Assembly: GCF_026788005.1 (NCBI RefSeq)
Contig: NZ_JABEPE010000002.1
Location: forward strand, 310,001 to 374,000
DNA length: 64,000 bases
From: Alteromonas sp. a30
GTDB lineage: Bacteria > Pseudomonadota > Gammaproteobacteria > Enterobacterales > Alteromonadaceae
Reading direction: 5' to 3'
Shown here one piece after another: positions 9,243 to 19,135 of the stretch (its first letter is position 1; the number at the start of each line of letters is the position of its first letter). The notes below the pieces were generated by a model. That model worked only from the letters and a program-made list of their open reading frames with translations. It did no database searches and was not told the origin of the DNA. Made by a program: the position numbers and the translations under genes.

Positions 9243-12014
9243 CTAAAATCTTAATAAAATATCATCCATAATTTTTGGCGATTGCGCGGTCGCTCCCCCA
9301 AAATGCCATGGACCCACTTCAGGTAAAAGCTCGCGGAAAGTGCCTTCTCCCGTCATATCCCAAGTAGCAACATAAAATTGAACACCTTGCCAACTAGATA
9401 CACCAAATGAGTCGCCATGATAGATGAATTGAATTTGTTGTTTTTGATAATCCACATTCACCTCTGGCGCCATACCAAGCTTATCGCCTTTCTCTTGTGG
9501 CAAACTGAGATTCGGAGTAAACAGTGAATTGCCCCAGCCAAAAATAATATGACCTAAAGACCATGTTAGGTCATGAGGCATACTCGCATTCAGGTAAGGC
9601 AAGACTTTTGCCGACTGTATCGGCCCCGCTAGCGCTTTAGGGAAATTAAAGTAAACGCTAAAAGCAACGTTATCAAAACCATTGGCCGCGCCCCAAACAT
9701 TCGTCACCTTTTGCATATCTAGGGTCAGTATTAAATTCCCACCCGCAGCCTTTGCATCGGCTTTTAAGATCTCCCGTTGCCCAGCACTGTTTTCATGTTG
9801 CGGAGATTTATACTGCCCAGTGGGTCCATGAGCATCGTTAGCTTTATCTTCAACAACAACACCATATTCAGGCTTTTGCACTCGCGTTGTGAACTGCTGA
9901 ATGGAGGACGTTATTTGATAGCGAGGCGCATAGAACTGTAAAGTGTACTGGCTCTCACCCAAGTTTCTAACGGGAAACACAAAACCGAAGCGCCCATTTT
10001 CATCTGAATGGAGTGTAATGGCTTTGTCTAAGTTGCCATTTATTATGGCTTTCAGGGTTTCTTTTCCTGTGGTGATACTGCCACTAATTTCAATGTCTTG
10101 GGTATACACCTCACCACTAATATGGTTATCCAGTTCAACAATCACATCACTAAGCGCAGAATCAGTTTGTATCACCGAAATGGGTTTCGCTCCAGCGTCA
10201 TCGGGCGCAACATTGGTCACTAGCAAGGCGATAGCATTAGCGGGCAAAACCACATTGAGCTCACCGGCTTTGTTCAAGCTTGGGGGCGAGTCCAGTTGTT
10301 CGGAGAACACTAGGTGTAATGAGTTTAAAGAAGCATCATTCTTTTCTTTTATTCTCTGTTTTTGCGCGCTAATGCTCAAACCCTCTACCAAAATAGAATG
10401 TGGAGCAATGTTCATTAATATCAATGCGGTTTGACCCTGATAGTCACGACGATACGCCAGTAACCCCGCGCCATATTCATTCGCATCGAGCAACGTTAAA
10501 TGCCCTCTGGACAGCACCCGATAACGTTTTCTTAGCTCTGCCAAAGATTGAATAAAAACAAACATTTCAGAAGTGGTGTCAAACTGATCTGATTCCGCTA
10601 AATACCCGCCGGAAAACATGGCTTGTCGCGCTTCTTTGTGCGCTTGTTCGCTGCCCTGATAGATAACCGGAATGCCCGGAATCGTAAAAATAACACTCAA
10701 GGCTTGCTTGAAATTTGCTATAGATGCTGCTGATAAAAAGCGCTTTACATCATGGTTGTCGACAAAATTAACAACGGTAAAAGGATCAGGATAGTGCATA
10801 TGTTGTTCTAGGCGATACGCCAACTGTTTGCTTGGCTGCCCTTCCGCTAGCACTTTATTTATGGATTGATACAAAGGGAAGTTAATAACGGAATTAAACT
10901 CAGGAGTGCTCTTTGAGCCTAAATATGACCTGAGATTTTGTTCACCGTTGTCTTGATAGGGTTCAGAAAAGGCGAACACTTCGGCAAATGTGAGAAAATG
11001 AGACTTTCCAAGCTCACGAGCCTGAGCTTGAATGCCATCCTCATCGTGAAAGAAATGCTGCCAAAAATCATGGTCAACATATTTTGCCGTATCGACCCGA
11101 AAAGCATCGACTCCAGCTTCTTTCATCCAATAACGATATGATTCTTTAAACGCCTTTAAAACCTCGGGGGAACGTGTGTTGATGTCTGCCAAATTCCCTA
11201 GCTGATAACGCGATTGCTGCTCGTACGAGTTGTAGTCGTTAATGCTCGGTGTCCAATTATAAATATTTGCCTGAGCATGTTTGTGATTGAGTCTATCGGC
11301 TTTATCAAACGGCGTTTGTGTGGGGAATATATCGGCTTTATCGCCTAACAAGGTGAAATTTTGGCGAGTGTTATCAGGATCATAACCGCCTTTGTAAGTG
11401 AACAACGGCGCGCTGTGGTTAATCACAATATCCTGAATTAAATACATGTCTCTCTGGTGTAGGGATTTAGATAACCTCTGGTAATCCTCTAGTGTGCCAA
11501 TATGCGGGTCGATACTTTTAAAATCTCGCGCCCAATACCCATGATAACCAGCGTATTGCGACGCTTCACTCCACCAAAGGTTTTTCACCGGCGGCGTCAT
11601 CCAAACCGCTGTTGCGCCCAAACGTTGAATGTAATCAAGCTTATCAATGACGCCTTGGAGATCCCCCCCGTTGTAATGGCTCTCTTTTGTCGGATTGAAC
11701 TCACCTAGACCTAAGTCGTTATTTGAAACATCACCATCGTTAAAACGATCTGTCATCAAAAAATAAATAATTTGATCACGCCAATCCGGCGATGACACCT
11801 GCAATAAGCCAGATTCCGAGGACAGAGGCTTTCCTGCCTGCGCTGTGAGCTTTGCCTGAGTCCCTGAATGCTCTGACTGAGGACTGCATGAGAACAGCGC
11901 TATAGTTGCAAGTAAAATCGGAACAATTGATTTGGATGAGTTTAGGACGAAATGATGGGCACAAAACCAAGGAGAAACAAACATATTGAATCGGTATAAA
12001 TAAACCAGCATCAA
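9243..12014 (-). CDS. GH13 alpha-amylase-family lipoprotein with C-terminal glucodextranase-like domain
   Basis: A lipobox (ALFSC, C43) predicts an outer-membrane or periplasmic lipoprotein. The GH13 barrel shows conserved region I (DIVINHS), region II with nucleophile D308 (AFRVDTAKYV), region III with acid/base E345 (FAEVFAF) and region IV with D422 (FVDNHDVKRF), so it should hydrolyse alpha-glucans. After the barrel come beta domains and a C-terminal region (about 700-923) resembling the DOMON-like module of glucodextranases. The start is uncertain: no clear ribosome-binding site is seen for 12014 (TTG) or for the ATG at 11984. Specificity (cyclomaltodextrinase, pullulanase or amylase) is not assigned. 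Confidence 0.88.
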   Translation of the reverse strand: MMLVYLYRFNMFVSPWFCAHHFVLNSSKSIVPILLATIALFSCSPQSEHSGTQAKLTAQAGKPLSSESGLLQVSSPDWRDQIIYFLMTDRFNDGDVSNNDLGLGEFNPTKESHYNGGDLQGVIDKLDYIQRLGATAVWMTPPVKNLWWSEASQYAGYHGYWARDFKSIDPHIGTLEDYQRLSKSLHQRDMYLIQDIVINHSAPLFTYKGGYDPDNTRQNFTLLGDKADIFPTQTPFDKADRLNHKHAQANIYNWTPSINDYNSYEQQSRYQLGNLADINTRSPEVLKAFKESYRYWMKEAGVDAFRVDTAKYVDHDFWQHFFHDEDGIQAQARELGKSHFLTFAEVFAFSEPYQDNGEQNLRSYLGSKSTPEFNSVINFPLYQSINKVLAEGQPSKQLAYRLEQHMHYPDPFTVVNFVDNHDVKRFLSAASIANFKQALSVIFTIPGIPVIYQGSEQAHKEARQAMFSGGYLAESDQFDTTSEMFVFIQSLAELRKRYRVLSRGHLTLLDANEYGAGLLAYRRDYQGQTALILMNIAPHSILVEGLSISAQKQRIKEKNDASLNSLHLVFSEQLDSPPSLNKAGELNVVLPANAIALLVTNVAPDDAGAKPISVIQTDSALSDVIVELDNHISGEVYTQDIEISGSITTGKETLKAIINGNLDKAITLHSDENGRFGFVFPVRNLGESQYTLQFYAPRYQITSSIQQFTTRVQKPEYGVVVEDKANDAHGPTGQYKSPQHENSAGQREILKADAKAAGGNLILTLDMQKVTNVWGAANGFDNVAFSVYFNFPKALAGPIQSAKVLPYLNASMPHDLTWSLGHIIFGWGNSLFTPNLSLPQEKGDKLGMAPEVNVDYQKQQIQFIYHGDSFGVSSWQGVQFYVATWDMTGEGTFRELLPEVGPWHFGGATAQSPKIMDDILLRF

Positions 12015-12152
12015 AAAAGGCTATGGCGTAAACCAAGAAATTGCCAGAATTTTAACAATACAAACGTATGCACTACTTCAATCCAAACTTGAGATCACTT
12101 AGGATTTTCATCGTAAGAGCCAAAGAGGTCCTTCTCCTTGGCTTTCAATTAA

Positions 12153-13154
12153 TTATAGGTGTGCAACGACCCAATCGAGTAACTTATCAATGCCTGCATC
12201 CATATAGCGGTAATCGTAGGCACCACCTTCACTGTTATTACAGCGGCCAATTTGCGTATGACTCAAATTCGCCCAGCTATGCTCATACCAAGATGTTTGG
12301 CTATAACAGAAAGAATGAACCGCGCCCGCAACAACAGGAGCACCTGTGGCGATATGACGGAACTTGGGTTTAGTCACGCCCGAGAAATATTTACCAAGGT
12401 CAGCATAACGAGAATAGTAATCACCATTCAGTGGGTTTCTGCAAATAGGCTGATCGGCTGTATTTAGTTCATTTTGCAAATCATTGGCAACGGCATCTAA
12501 TAAACCAACATAAATGGGAGTATTCCCCCAGCCAGAATGTCGACGAATTTCTCGTGCCATACGTGTCGCCAACGCACCTCCGCGGCTCGAACCTAAAAGC
12601 ACAATTCGGTCAACTTGGCTCGAGTAACCATGTTTTAAAAACCATTGAGTAAAGGCATTCTCAGCTTTATCTTTTGCGCTTGCGGTGTTTTCGTAGTTAA
12701 AGTTACTGTTCAGTACGACACTGAAAAAGGTATTCGATGAGCTCAAGTGGCCTGAACTAGCTAGTTTGGCAGCAAGAGACTGGCCGTTTAAAAGCGTATT
12801 TCTCGATTTATCACCTTTACCCCAATCCTGATCCCATGTGTGATTTTGTCCAGTCAAACAGTTAGATGCACCGGATGAACCCGAAAAGCCCTGCTGGCCC
12901 GCGATCAACATAACCATTGTGCGTACGTTACCTCGGCTTGGTTGCCACACTTTAGAAACAAACGTATTTTTGCGGTATTCCGTCCAAATACCTTCGTTTT
13001 TCCATTCTGGATATTCACCGTGGTCTGTCCAACTAAACAGGCTTTTCTTCCAACGAACACGATCTACTGATGCGTTAATATCAGCGAATACGACAGGCGC
13101 CATAAGACAGCTACAGGTCAAAGCGACCATAGCTTTTTGCATGAATTTTTTCAT
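12153..13154 (-). CDS. Secreted protein with GxSxG motif, putative serine hydrolase
   Basis: A signal peptide (MKKFMQKAMVALTCSCLMAP, ending near FA-D) predicts export. The 333-residue mature region has an alpha/beta-hydrolase-like nucleophile elbow, G188-S-S190-R-G192, after a hydrophobic strand (VDRIVLLGSS). An LLDAVAND segment and a GAVHSF segment are candidates for the acid and His positions. Several cysteines suggest disulfides. A GAGGAAGAG ribosome-binding site precedes the ATG. I do not recognise a named family; hydrolase activity is inference from the motif. Confidence 0.6.
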   Translation of the reverse strand: MKKFMQKAMVALTCSCLMAPVVFADINASVDRVRWKKSLFSWTDHGEYPEWKNEGIWTEYRKNTFVSKVWQPSRGNVRTMVMLIAGQQGFSGSSGASNCLTGQNHTWDQDWGKGDKSRNTLLNGQSLAAKLASSGHLSSSNTFFSVVLNSNFNYENTASAKDKAENAFTQWFLKHGYSSQVDRIVLLGSSRGGALATRMAREIRRHSGWGNTPIYVGLLDAVANDLQNELNTADQPICRNPLNGDYYSRYADLGKYFSGVTKPKFRHIATGAPVVAGAVHSFCYSQTSWYEHSWANLSHTQIGRCNNSEGGAYDYRYMDAGIDKLLDWVVAHL

Positions 13155-13465
13155 CTTTCTCTTCCTCTGTACTTATTGTTATTGTGGCCCCCCAACACAC
13201 ACGACAGGGAAGCTATTTTTAGGAATAACAGATGAGTAAAAAACTGGCTATATTAGTAAAATATGGTTTAGATTTAATCAGCCTTTAAATGGAACCCACG
13301 GTCAAAACTTTGCGGCAGAAGTCAAACTAGATGAATAACAGGCAGGTGAGAAAGCGAGGCATGTCTCAATATTAGTACGAATCGTGTGAACGTTAACAAA
13401 ATGGCTGTTAATGCAGCGGCTCAACATATTGAATGATATTAAGCCGCCATTATTAAAAAGGATTT
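13155..13465. other. 311-bp intergenic region with one long hairpin
   Basis: The region should hold the promoter of the secreted-protein gene and the 3' end of the methyltransferase transcript. The only structure seen is a 9-bp inverted repeat, GCGGCTCAA (13416-13424) with TTAAGCCGC (13439-13447). It has no T-tract on the minus strand. It might be a Rho-dependent 3' end; no small gene is supported. Confidence 0.4.
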
Positions 13466-14119
13466 TTACGGGATAAACCAGTAATAATCACCGGTGTAAC
13501 CCACTTCTTTAAAAAAGGCTTTCCACTCATCCACATGTAAAATGGTTTTTGCCGTTAATGCCCATTGCATCATGCGCTCTTTCTCTTCATCGTCACGATA
13601 CGCATCTACCGTAATAAACGCTTTACCTTTGCTCACGCGCATAATTTCTTGCAACGCTTTGGCACAGTCGTCTTTTTCCAGATTGTGTACGGTATTAATG
13701 CTAATGACCGCATCAAACTGATTGTCGTCATAAGGCAACGACATAGCGTCACCAACTTGCAAAAAGGGCTTCACTTCTTCTTTCGCATGCTCAATGGCAT
13801 ATTCAGATATATCAATTCCGGCAACCGTAATGCCAGGGATATGCTGCATTAAATCAAATAAGGTAAAGCCCTTCGCACAACCAACGTCTAAAAATCGGCT
13901 ATCAGCAGTAAGCGCAAAATGTGATTCAAAATCAGGGACAACAGGGCTCCAGAAACGCGGATTGTAATGAAACCCACCATACCCGTACAAGCGGTCACCA
14001 TCGAAAAATTCCTTGCCGTATTGTCGTGCAATAGCACGCACTTCTTCCGTCATAATTTCGCTACGGCCTTTGGTATCGCGTTTGCTTTTTGGATAGTTCC
14101 TAAGTAAATCGATTTCCAT
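13466..14119 (-). CDS. SAM-dependent class I methyltransferase
   Basis: This 217-residue protein contains the SAM-binding motif I (FLDVGCAKGFTLFDL), an acidic loop (VAGIDISEYAIEHA) and a motif IV-like VISINTVHNL, as in the Methyltransf_11 group. It is predicted to be cytosolic. A TAGGAAA ribosome-binding site precedes the ATG. It follows the CgeB-like glycosyltransferase gene in the same orientation with a 71-base gap. Sugar or glycan methylation is a reasonable guess, but the substrate is not determined. Confidence 0.75.
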   Translation of the reverse strand: MEIDLLRNYPKSKRDTKGRSEIMTEEVRAIARQYGKEFFDGDRLYGYGGFHYNPRFWSPVVPDFESHFALTADSRFLDVGCAKGFTLFDLMQHIPGITVAGIDISEYAIEHAKEEVKPFLQVGDAMSLPYDDNQFDAVISINTVHNLEKDDCAKALQEIMRVSKGKAFITVDAYRDDEEKERMMQWALTAKTILHVDEWKAFFKEVGYTGDYYWFIP

Positions 14120-14190
14120 TGTGTTTCCTAAGTTAAATCGGGGGTTAAACCTTTCGCTGAGTTAGCGTTAACATACTCAAAATAAAGTAT

Positions 14191-15396
14191 TTAACAATGC
14201 TTCAATGCATTTACTAAATGCTGATGCACTTCTGCATAACGTTCTTTCGCTGTATGGCTACGCAACGTGCGTTCTTGCCCTTTTTTGGCAATTTCACGCG
14301 CTTTTTCAGGATGCTCAATCAAGTAGTTCGCTTTTTCAATGCATTCATGCAGCGAGGTATAAGTCACCACTTCGGTATCGCGCTCAAACAAATCACTCAT
14401 GTTGTCACCGTCATTGGTCAACAAACATGCTCCAGCGCCGGTTGCTTGGAATACTCGCATCGCGCCAATTTCAGAATACATGGCATCGGTATGGCGTTGA
14501 AATGTGACTAGTGAATCATGCAATGTTTGAAAATAATCATCACCATAAACAGGCTTATGGACCGTACCTTTTGGCATCAAGTAACGCATTGGCGCAAAGG
14601 GGTTAGGATACGTACTGTAATCCGCATCTAAGTCTTTGTAATACTGCTCTTTCAAAGGAAATTCGATGAATGGGTTTGTATCACTTTCAGGATCCACAAA
14701 GGCGTCTTTATCGTCTATCCAGCCTTCTAATGGCGTGTTATGTGCCAGCTTAAGTAACTCCCAATACCGGGTTTTGTGGCCGGGACCAAAACCGTTGCCA
14801 GAAGTGCCAATAAAGCTAAATGGAATTTCCCGTTGCGTAGGTTTCATGCGCGCTAAAATACGCTCATCCCAGAAATGATAAATTAGGTGGGTTTCACAGC
14901 CCAATTCACTGAAGGATTTTTGAATATTAGGAAATGCCGCAAAAATAATCGTGTCTTTGGTGACGACATCATGACCATTAGGAAAACCAGAGTGAACGGC
15001 TATTTTTTTCACGTTGGGTAATTCATCTTGAATAGCGTAAATAGCAGCAGCGGTTATGCGAGTAAACCCTTGCAAATAAACTACATCAGGGTTAAGCGAT
15101 TTAAGCTGCTCAAGAACAATTTTTACCTGCCACAACTCTCCATCGGCCATTGCTAAATCATTTTCTTTGGCCCACTGCTTTTGCAACCCTTCAACATCGT
15201 AAACTATTTCATCAACTCGATTGCCCAGTTTACGCATCTCATAAGCAAACACATCCGAATAGTTATAATTACCCGCTAGAATTTTTTCTAAATAAGCATC
15301 GTAGCTTAGACCTTGATAGCTTGGATCCGCGGCAATCTCTTGTCTTAAAGTCAGGTTGACAACGGGGGCAATTCGAACCACATGATAGTTGTTCAT
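14191..15396 (-). CDS. CgeB-like glycosyltransferase family protein
   Basis: The C-terminal half has the GT-B nucleotide-sugar side typical of CgeB/Glyco_trans_1_2 proteins: FQATGAGACLLTN, then an acidic NMSDLFERDTEVVTY and a terminal helix region with HPEKAREIAKKGQERTL. The N-terminal half is a Rossmann-like acceptor domain (NPDVVYLQGF). I set the start at the ATG at 15396 (MNNYHVVRI) because an AGGAG site lies about 8 bases upstream; a longer frame to 15435 adds 13 unsupported residues. No signal peptide is seen. Donor and acceptor are unknown. Confidence 0.7.
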   Translation of the reverse strand: MNNYHVVRIAPVVNLTLRQEIAADPSYQGLSYDAYLEKILAGNYNYSDVFAYEMRKLGNRVDEIVYDVEGLQKQWAKENDLAMADGELWQVKIVLEQLKSLNPDVVYLQGFTRITAAAIYAIQDELPNVKKIAVHSGFPNGHDVVTKDTIIFAAFPNIQKSFSELGCETHLIYHFWDERILARMKPTQREIPFSFIGTSGNGFGPGHKTRYWELLKLAHNTPLEGWIDDKDAFVDPESDTNPFIEFPLKEQYYKDLDADYSTYPNPFAPMRYLMPKGTVHKPVYGDDYFQTLHDSLVTFQRHTDAMYSEIGAMRVFQATGAGACLLTNDGDNMSDLFERDTEVVTYTSLHECIEKANYLIEHPEKAREIAKKGQERTLRSHTAKERYAEVHQHLVNALKHC

Positions 15397-15684
15397 CGAA
15401 ACTCCTAATCTTTGCGATGAGCCGCATCCGCTCACCTATACCGATATTCTTATATCGTCCTATTTACAAAAATCTTTGAAAATTAAATCGCAACATCAGC
15501 CTTGAGCCTTTGATGCAAAACATATTTCAGCGAGATTATAGGCTCCTTTATTCCTAAAGAAACCCAAAGCTTATGCGATAACTAACTGTGCGATGATTAT
15601 TTAAAGGCTCTATCCCAAAGTTAGCCAAATAAGCATCGTTAAGGATTAGAAAAATAGCTGTATCTTTTTATTAAGGAAATCAAT

Positions 15685-16551
15685 ATGAAATTAAAGTCAC
15701 TAGCATGCTGCCTAGCACTTCTATCTGCAAATACCCTTGCAACACCTATCACCATTACCAATCCTGACTTAGATTCTCAAGTCCTATCAGACGGAGCTTT
15801 CACCAACAGTGTACAGGGTTGGGCTGTTATTGATGGTTATGCTGGGGTTTATAATCCCCCAGAGTCACTTATCATCGGTGAGGCGGGAGCAGGATCACAC
15901 GAGAATGTGCTGTATCTAAATGGCGACTCACTAGTCACGCAAACGCTAAATACCAATTTGGCGTCTGATACTGACTATACTTTAACCTTTGATGTGGGTG
16001 ATAGATTAGACACCAACTTCCCTAACTATATCGTCAAAGTAAAAGCGGGCGGTAACACTGTGTTCACTGCGATTAATCCGCTCATTCCAAATGGCGGGGC
16101 ATTTTCCCCAGTTACATTAACATTCAGCACAGGACAAACAGCGACCGCCGGAAACCCTATCGTAATTGAAGTTGAAGCAAAAGATAACGGACAAGTTTTA
16201 CTAGACAACTTTACCCTTGATGCCGTTGCAGGTTCGGGCAACACAACAAGCCAATTTGGTCAATGGAATCACCCGGCGCTTGGTGGGCAAACTTACGCTG
16301 TAAGCACGGTTTATCAAGCTTCTACAGACGGTTTCATTATCTATTTGAATGGAGGGAAATGCACGCAAGCTCAGCACTTCATTCAGGTTGGCGATACACC
16401 TTCACCAGATGCCTTAGTCTCAAGGTTAGAAAATTATGGTTCAATGACAGCACCAGTGCGTAGCGGTCAATATTGGCGAGTTTTACGTGTTAGAGGGGGC
16501 AATGATGGAACTTGCTCCGATACCATAGGTTTCTTACCTTTAAACCCATAA
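15685..16551 (+). CDS. Secreted protein of unknown function with carbohydrate-binding-like beta domain
   Basis: A clear signal peptide (MKLKSLACCLALLSANTLA) leads into a beta-rich region. Residues about 25-190 (ITNPDLDSQV, YTLTFDVGDRLDTNFPNY, GQVLLDNFTLDAV) resemble jelly-roll domains found in exported proteins, often with PEP-CTERM tails, but no such tail is present here. The last 90 residues contain Cys pairs (GGKCTQAQ, DGTCSD). It stands alone on the plus strand, between the CgeB-like gene and the glycan cluster. Ligand and role are unknown. Confidence 0.6.
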   Translation: MKLKSLACCLALLSANTLATPITITNPDLDSQVLSDGAFTNSVQGWAVIDGYAGVYNPPESLIIGEAGAGSHENVLYLNGDSLVTQTLNTNLASDTDYTLTFDVGDRLDTNFPNYIVKVKAGGNTVFTAINPLIPNGGAFSPVTLTFSTGQTATAGNPIVIEVEAKDNGQVLLDNFTLDAVAGSGNTTSQFGQWNHPALGGQTYAVSTVYQASTDGFIIYLNGGKCTQAQHFIQVGDTPSPDALVSRLENYGSMTAPVRSGQYWRVLRVRGGNDGTCSDTIGFLPLNP

Positions 16552-16566
16552 CCTAAAGACTATGAT

Positions 16567-16599
16567 ACAGGCGGCTTCAGTCAAAGCTGCCTGTTTTTT
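16567..16599 (+). terminator. Rho-independent terminator after the secreted protein gene
   Basis: The inverted repeat ACAGGCGGCTT (16567-16577) with AAGCTGCCTGT (16583-16593) has one mismatch and is followed by a T-run. It separates the plus-strand gene from the converging glycan cluster. Confidence 0.8.
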
Positions 16600-16601
16600 A
16601 A

Positions 16602-17600
16602 TTAAGGCTTATGAATATACACTTTTGGCTGCTGACGAAGCACATCGAAGTTATCCTTTGCCCAGCGAATTGTTCGTTCCAAACCTTGGCTCAAGGATAC
16701 TTTGTCCTGCCAGTTTAAGGTTTCGCGCAAACGCGATGCATCAAGCAAATAAGCGGCATCTTTACCCGGACGATCTTCTGTCACCTCACACACATCTTCA
16801 AAACGTACTTGCATCATTTCGCAAATCATATGCACTAATTGACGAATCGATACCGTTTCCGTTGTGGAAATATGATAGGCGCTACCAAGCTCGCCTTTTT
16901 CAGCGATTTTTAAAGTGGCATCGGATACATCATCCATATGAATGAACGAACGTTCTGAATGCCCGCCGCCATGCAATGGCAGTTTTTCACCAAGCAAAAT
17001 ACACATAATGGTTTTGGGAATGATGCGATACAACTGCTGACCTTCACCATAAACGTTCGCCGCCCGAGTACTAATAACGGGGAACTGATGTACGTCAAAG
17101 AAGGTTTTCAAACTCATGTCTGCCGCGGCTCTGGAAACGGCATAAGGCGTGCTCGGATTAAACACGTGATCTTCTTGAACAAAGCCACTACAACTGCCAT
17201 ACACTTCTGGTGTAGAAATATGAATATATTTGTCCATGTAATCTTTTTGGCGCAGCATGTTATGGAATTTGATGGTTGATACTGCGTTGGTCATAAACCA
17301 ATGCTCCGGGAAATCCCAGCTTTGCCCGACCATGCTTTGCGCTGCAAAATTATAAATATGCGATGGTTTTTCCTTGTCGAGAAGCGATTCAATTTCGCTA
17401 AGATTCTGATTTAAATCGAGCTGATAGAATTTCAAACGAGAGGACTGCTCAGGCGTAACCCATTTATAGGGTAATAATGCATCAACTGGCTCTGCGGAGC
17501 GACTCATAGCAACAACGTCATAGCCTTGCTCTATCAGATGCTTACAAAAATTGGCTCCAGAGAATGAGTTACTGCCAACAACACAAACTTTACGTCCCAT
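16602..17600 (-). CDS. Extended SDR nucleotide-sugar dehydratase/epimerase (GDP-mannose dehydratase-like)
   Basis: This 332-residue protein binds NAD(P) through an N-terminal GSNSFSGANF loop. It shows the RAANVYG and HGGGHSERSFIHMDD segments of GDP-mannose 4,6-dehydratase and related sugar-nucleotide enzymes. The expected YxxxK active-site lysine reads as arginine (TPYAVSRAAADM); the substitution also occurs in a subset of this family, so inactivity should not be assumed. Its start overlaps the stop of the SIS gene by one base (TAATG). It is the last gene of the long minus-strand glycan cluster. The sugar substrate is unknown. Confidence 0.8.
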   Translation of the reverse strand: MGRKVCVVGSNSFSGANFCKHLIEQGYDVVAMSRSAEPVDALLPYKWVTPEQSSRLKFYQLDLNQNLSEIESLLDKEKPSHIYNFAAQSMVGQSWDFPEHWFMTNAVSTIKFHNMLRQKDYMDKYIHISTPEVYGSCSGFVQEDHVFNPSTPYAVSRAAADMSLKTFFDVHQFPVISTRAANVYGEGQQLYRIIPKTIMCILLGEKLPLHGGGHSERSFIHMDDVSDATLKIAEKGELGSAYHISTTETVSIRQLVHMICEMMQVRFEDVCEVTEDRPGKDAAYLLDASRLRETLNWQDKVSLSQGLERTIRWAKDNFDVLRQQPKVYIHKP

Positions 17601-18169
17601 TATTCACAACCCTTTTTTAGTACGCTCGCCAAATGCTGCATAAGCATATGCCCGACAATCATCTGAGTATCTTCAGAAATTTGCATGTCATCAATATTAA
17701 AGTGTATAGGGTACTGCGCAAGCGCCTTCGCTTTGCCGCCACTGTAGCCCAAAATCGCGAAACTCTGCATGTTTAGTGTATTCGCTTGTTCTAGCGCATT
17801 AACAATATTGGGCGAGTTGCCACTTCCTGAAAGCACTATCAGTATGTCTTTGGCGTTAGCTTTAACTTTAAGCTGATGTGCGTAGATATTGTCGTAGCCT
17901 ATGTCGTTGCCTAGACAAGTTAACACTGCGGAATTAGCAGACAACGCCTCAACATTTAACGCCCGACCGTTGGGCTCAATGCCATACAAAAAGTCGTTAG
18001 CTAAGTGAATTGCATTACCAGCACTACCGCCGTTTCCGCACAAAAACACTTGTCGCTTGTTTTCAACGGCCTCAATAAGGGCTTCTGCAAGCACTTCCAC
18101 GGGAGACCAGTCGACATCATTTAAAACCGACTGCAAGCGCGCAACGTACTGATTGATTAAGGTAATCAT
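17600..18169 (-). CDS. SIS-domain phosphosugar isomerase, GmhA-like
   Basis: The 189-residue protein has the SIS fold of sedoheptulose-7-phosphate isomerases: FLCGNGGSAGNAIHLANDF near the N-terminus, a VLTCLGNDIGYDNIYAHQL segment and ILIVLSGSGNSPNIVNALE for phosphate binding. Such proteins make heptose precursors for surface glycans. It overlaps the upstream SDR gene by 4 bases (ATGA). The rest of a GmhB/HldE heptose route is not in the window, so a heptose product is inference. Confidence 0.82.
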   Translation of the reverse strand: MITLINQYVARLQSVLNDVDWSPVEVLAEALIEAVENKRQVFLCGNGGSAGNAIHLANDFLYGIEPNGRALNVEALSANSAVLTCLGNDIGYDNIYAHQLKVKANAKDILIVLSGSGNSPNIVNALEQANTLNMQSFAILGYSGGKAKALAQYPIHFNIDDMQISEDTQMIVGHMLMQHLASVLKKGCE

Positions 18170-19122
18170 GCCAAGTTATTTTCCTGCATCCATTTTAGGT
18201 TATGAAAACGCGTTTCATCTTTTAACGCACCAGCCATATAGGCATCAATAATTTCATTTATGGCAATTTGCACCGATTTCTTCGGCTCAAAACCAGTTGC
18301 GAGTAATTTGTCTGAGTTAATTCTATATGAACGTGGGTCATTTGAAGGGGTGACGATAATTTCAGCTTCTTTTCCTTCTAAATTAGAAACTTGTTCTACA
18401 GCCATATTGGCAATATCCAAAATAGAAATGTTCTCGAAGCCAGCGTTATAAACACCAGTCACTTGTGGATTTTGCAACAAAAATACATATAGATCGGTAA
18501 TGTCATCAATGTGAATATTGGGACGGGTTTGTTTGCCACCGAATACGGTAATACGACCATTGGTTAGCGCTTGCATTGTTAACATGTTCACCGACACATC
18601 CAAACGCATACGTTTGGACAAACCACAGACTGTAGCCGGACGAACAATCTGAACGGTCATGTCTTCGGAATAGCTTAACAATACGCGCTCAGATACCATT
18701 TTCGTTTTGTTGTATTCAGAAATAGGCTCTAACGGCAATTCTTCTGTAACCTGCTCTTCCTCTTTCACGCCATACACACTGCCAGAAGATGCATAAATAA
18801 AGTGCTTAATACCACAACGTTTTGCTTTATCGGCAAGCTGCATGGTAGCTAGCGCGCTCACTTCCCATGTTAATTTCGGGTTTAGGTCTCCACATGGATC
18901 GTTGGCAATGGAAGCGAGATGAATAATGGCATCCACACCCTCTAAATTAATGGCGTGCGTATCGCGAACATCTTGTTTAAGCACAGTTAAATTGGGGTTT
19001 TCAGGCAAAAAGTTGCCAAACCATTGAGTATCCAACGCTACAACGTCATAACCTTGCTCTAGCAATTTCGGAACAAGCACTGTTCCTTTGTATCCGCAAG
19101 CACCTGTTACCAATACTTTCAT
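18166..19122 (-). CDS. NAD-dependent sugar epimerase/dehydratase (extended SDR)
   Basis: The Rossmann motif (VLVTGACGYKGTVLVPKLL) sits at the N-terminus, and the catalytic YNKTK (YxxxK) and upstream SSGSVYG are present, so it should be an active extended SDR on a nucleotide sugar. I chose the ATG at 19122 over a longer frame to 19197 because the latter adds 25 residues overlapping the preceding gene, and an AGAGAG-type site lies just before 19122. It overlaps the SIS gene by 4 bases. Members of this family near GmhA-like proteins act on heptose or deoxysugars; the exact reaction is not known. Confidence 0.82.
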   Translation of the reverse strand: MKVLVTGACGYKGTVLVPKLLEQGYDVVALDTQWFGNFLPENPNLTVLKQDVRDTHAINLEGVDAIIHLASIANDPCGDLNPKLTWEVSALATMQLADKAKRCGIKHFIYASSGSVYGVKEEEQVTEELPLEPISEYNKTKMVSERVLLSYSEDMTVQIVRPATVCGLSKRMRLDVSVNMLTMQALTNGRITVFGGKQTRPNIHIDDITDLYVFLLQNPQVTGVYNAGFENISILDIANMAVEQVSNLEGKEAEIIVTPSNDPRSYRINSDKLLATGFEPKKSVQIAINEIIDAYMAGALKDETRFHNLKWMQENNLA

Positions 19123-19135
19123 AATATCTCTCTTT

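Noticed and set aside
9943-10434. 163-codon plus-strand frame opposite the GH13 gene
   Set aside because: It is antisense to a well-supported enzyme gene, with no domain pattern or ribosome-binding site.
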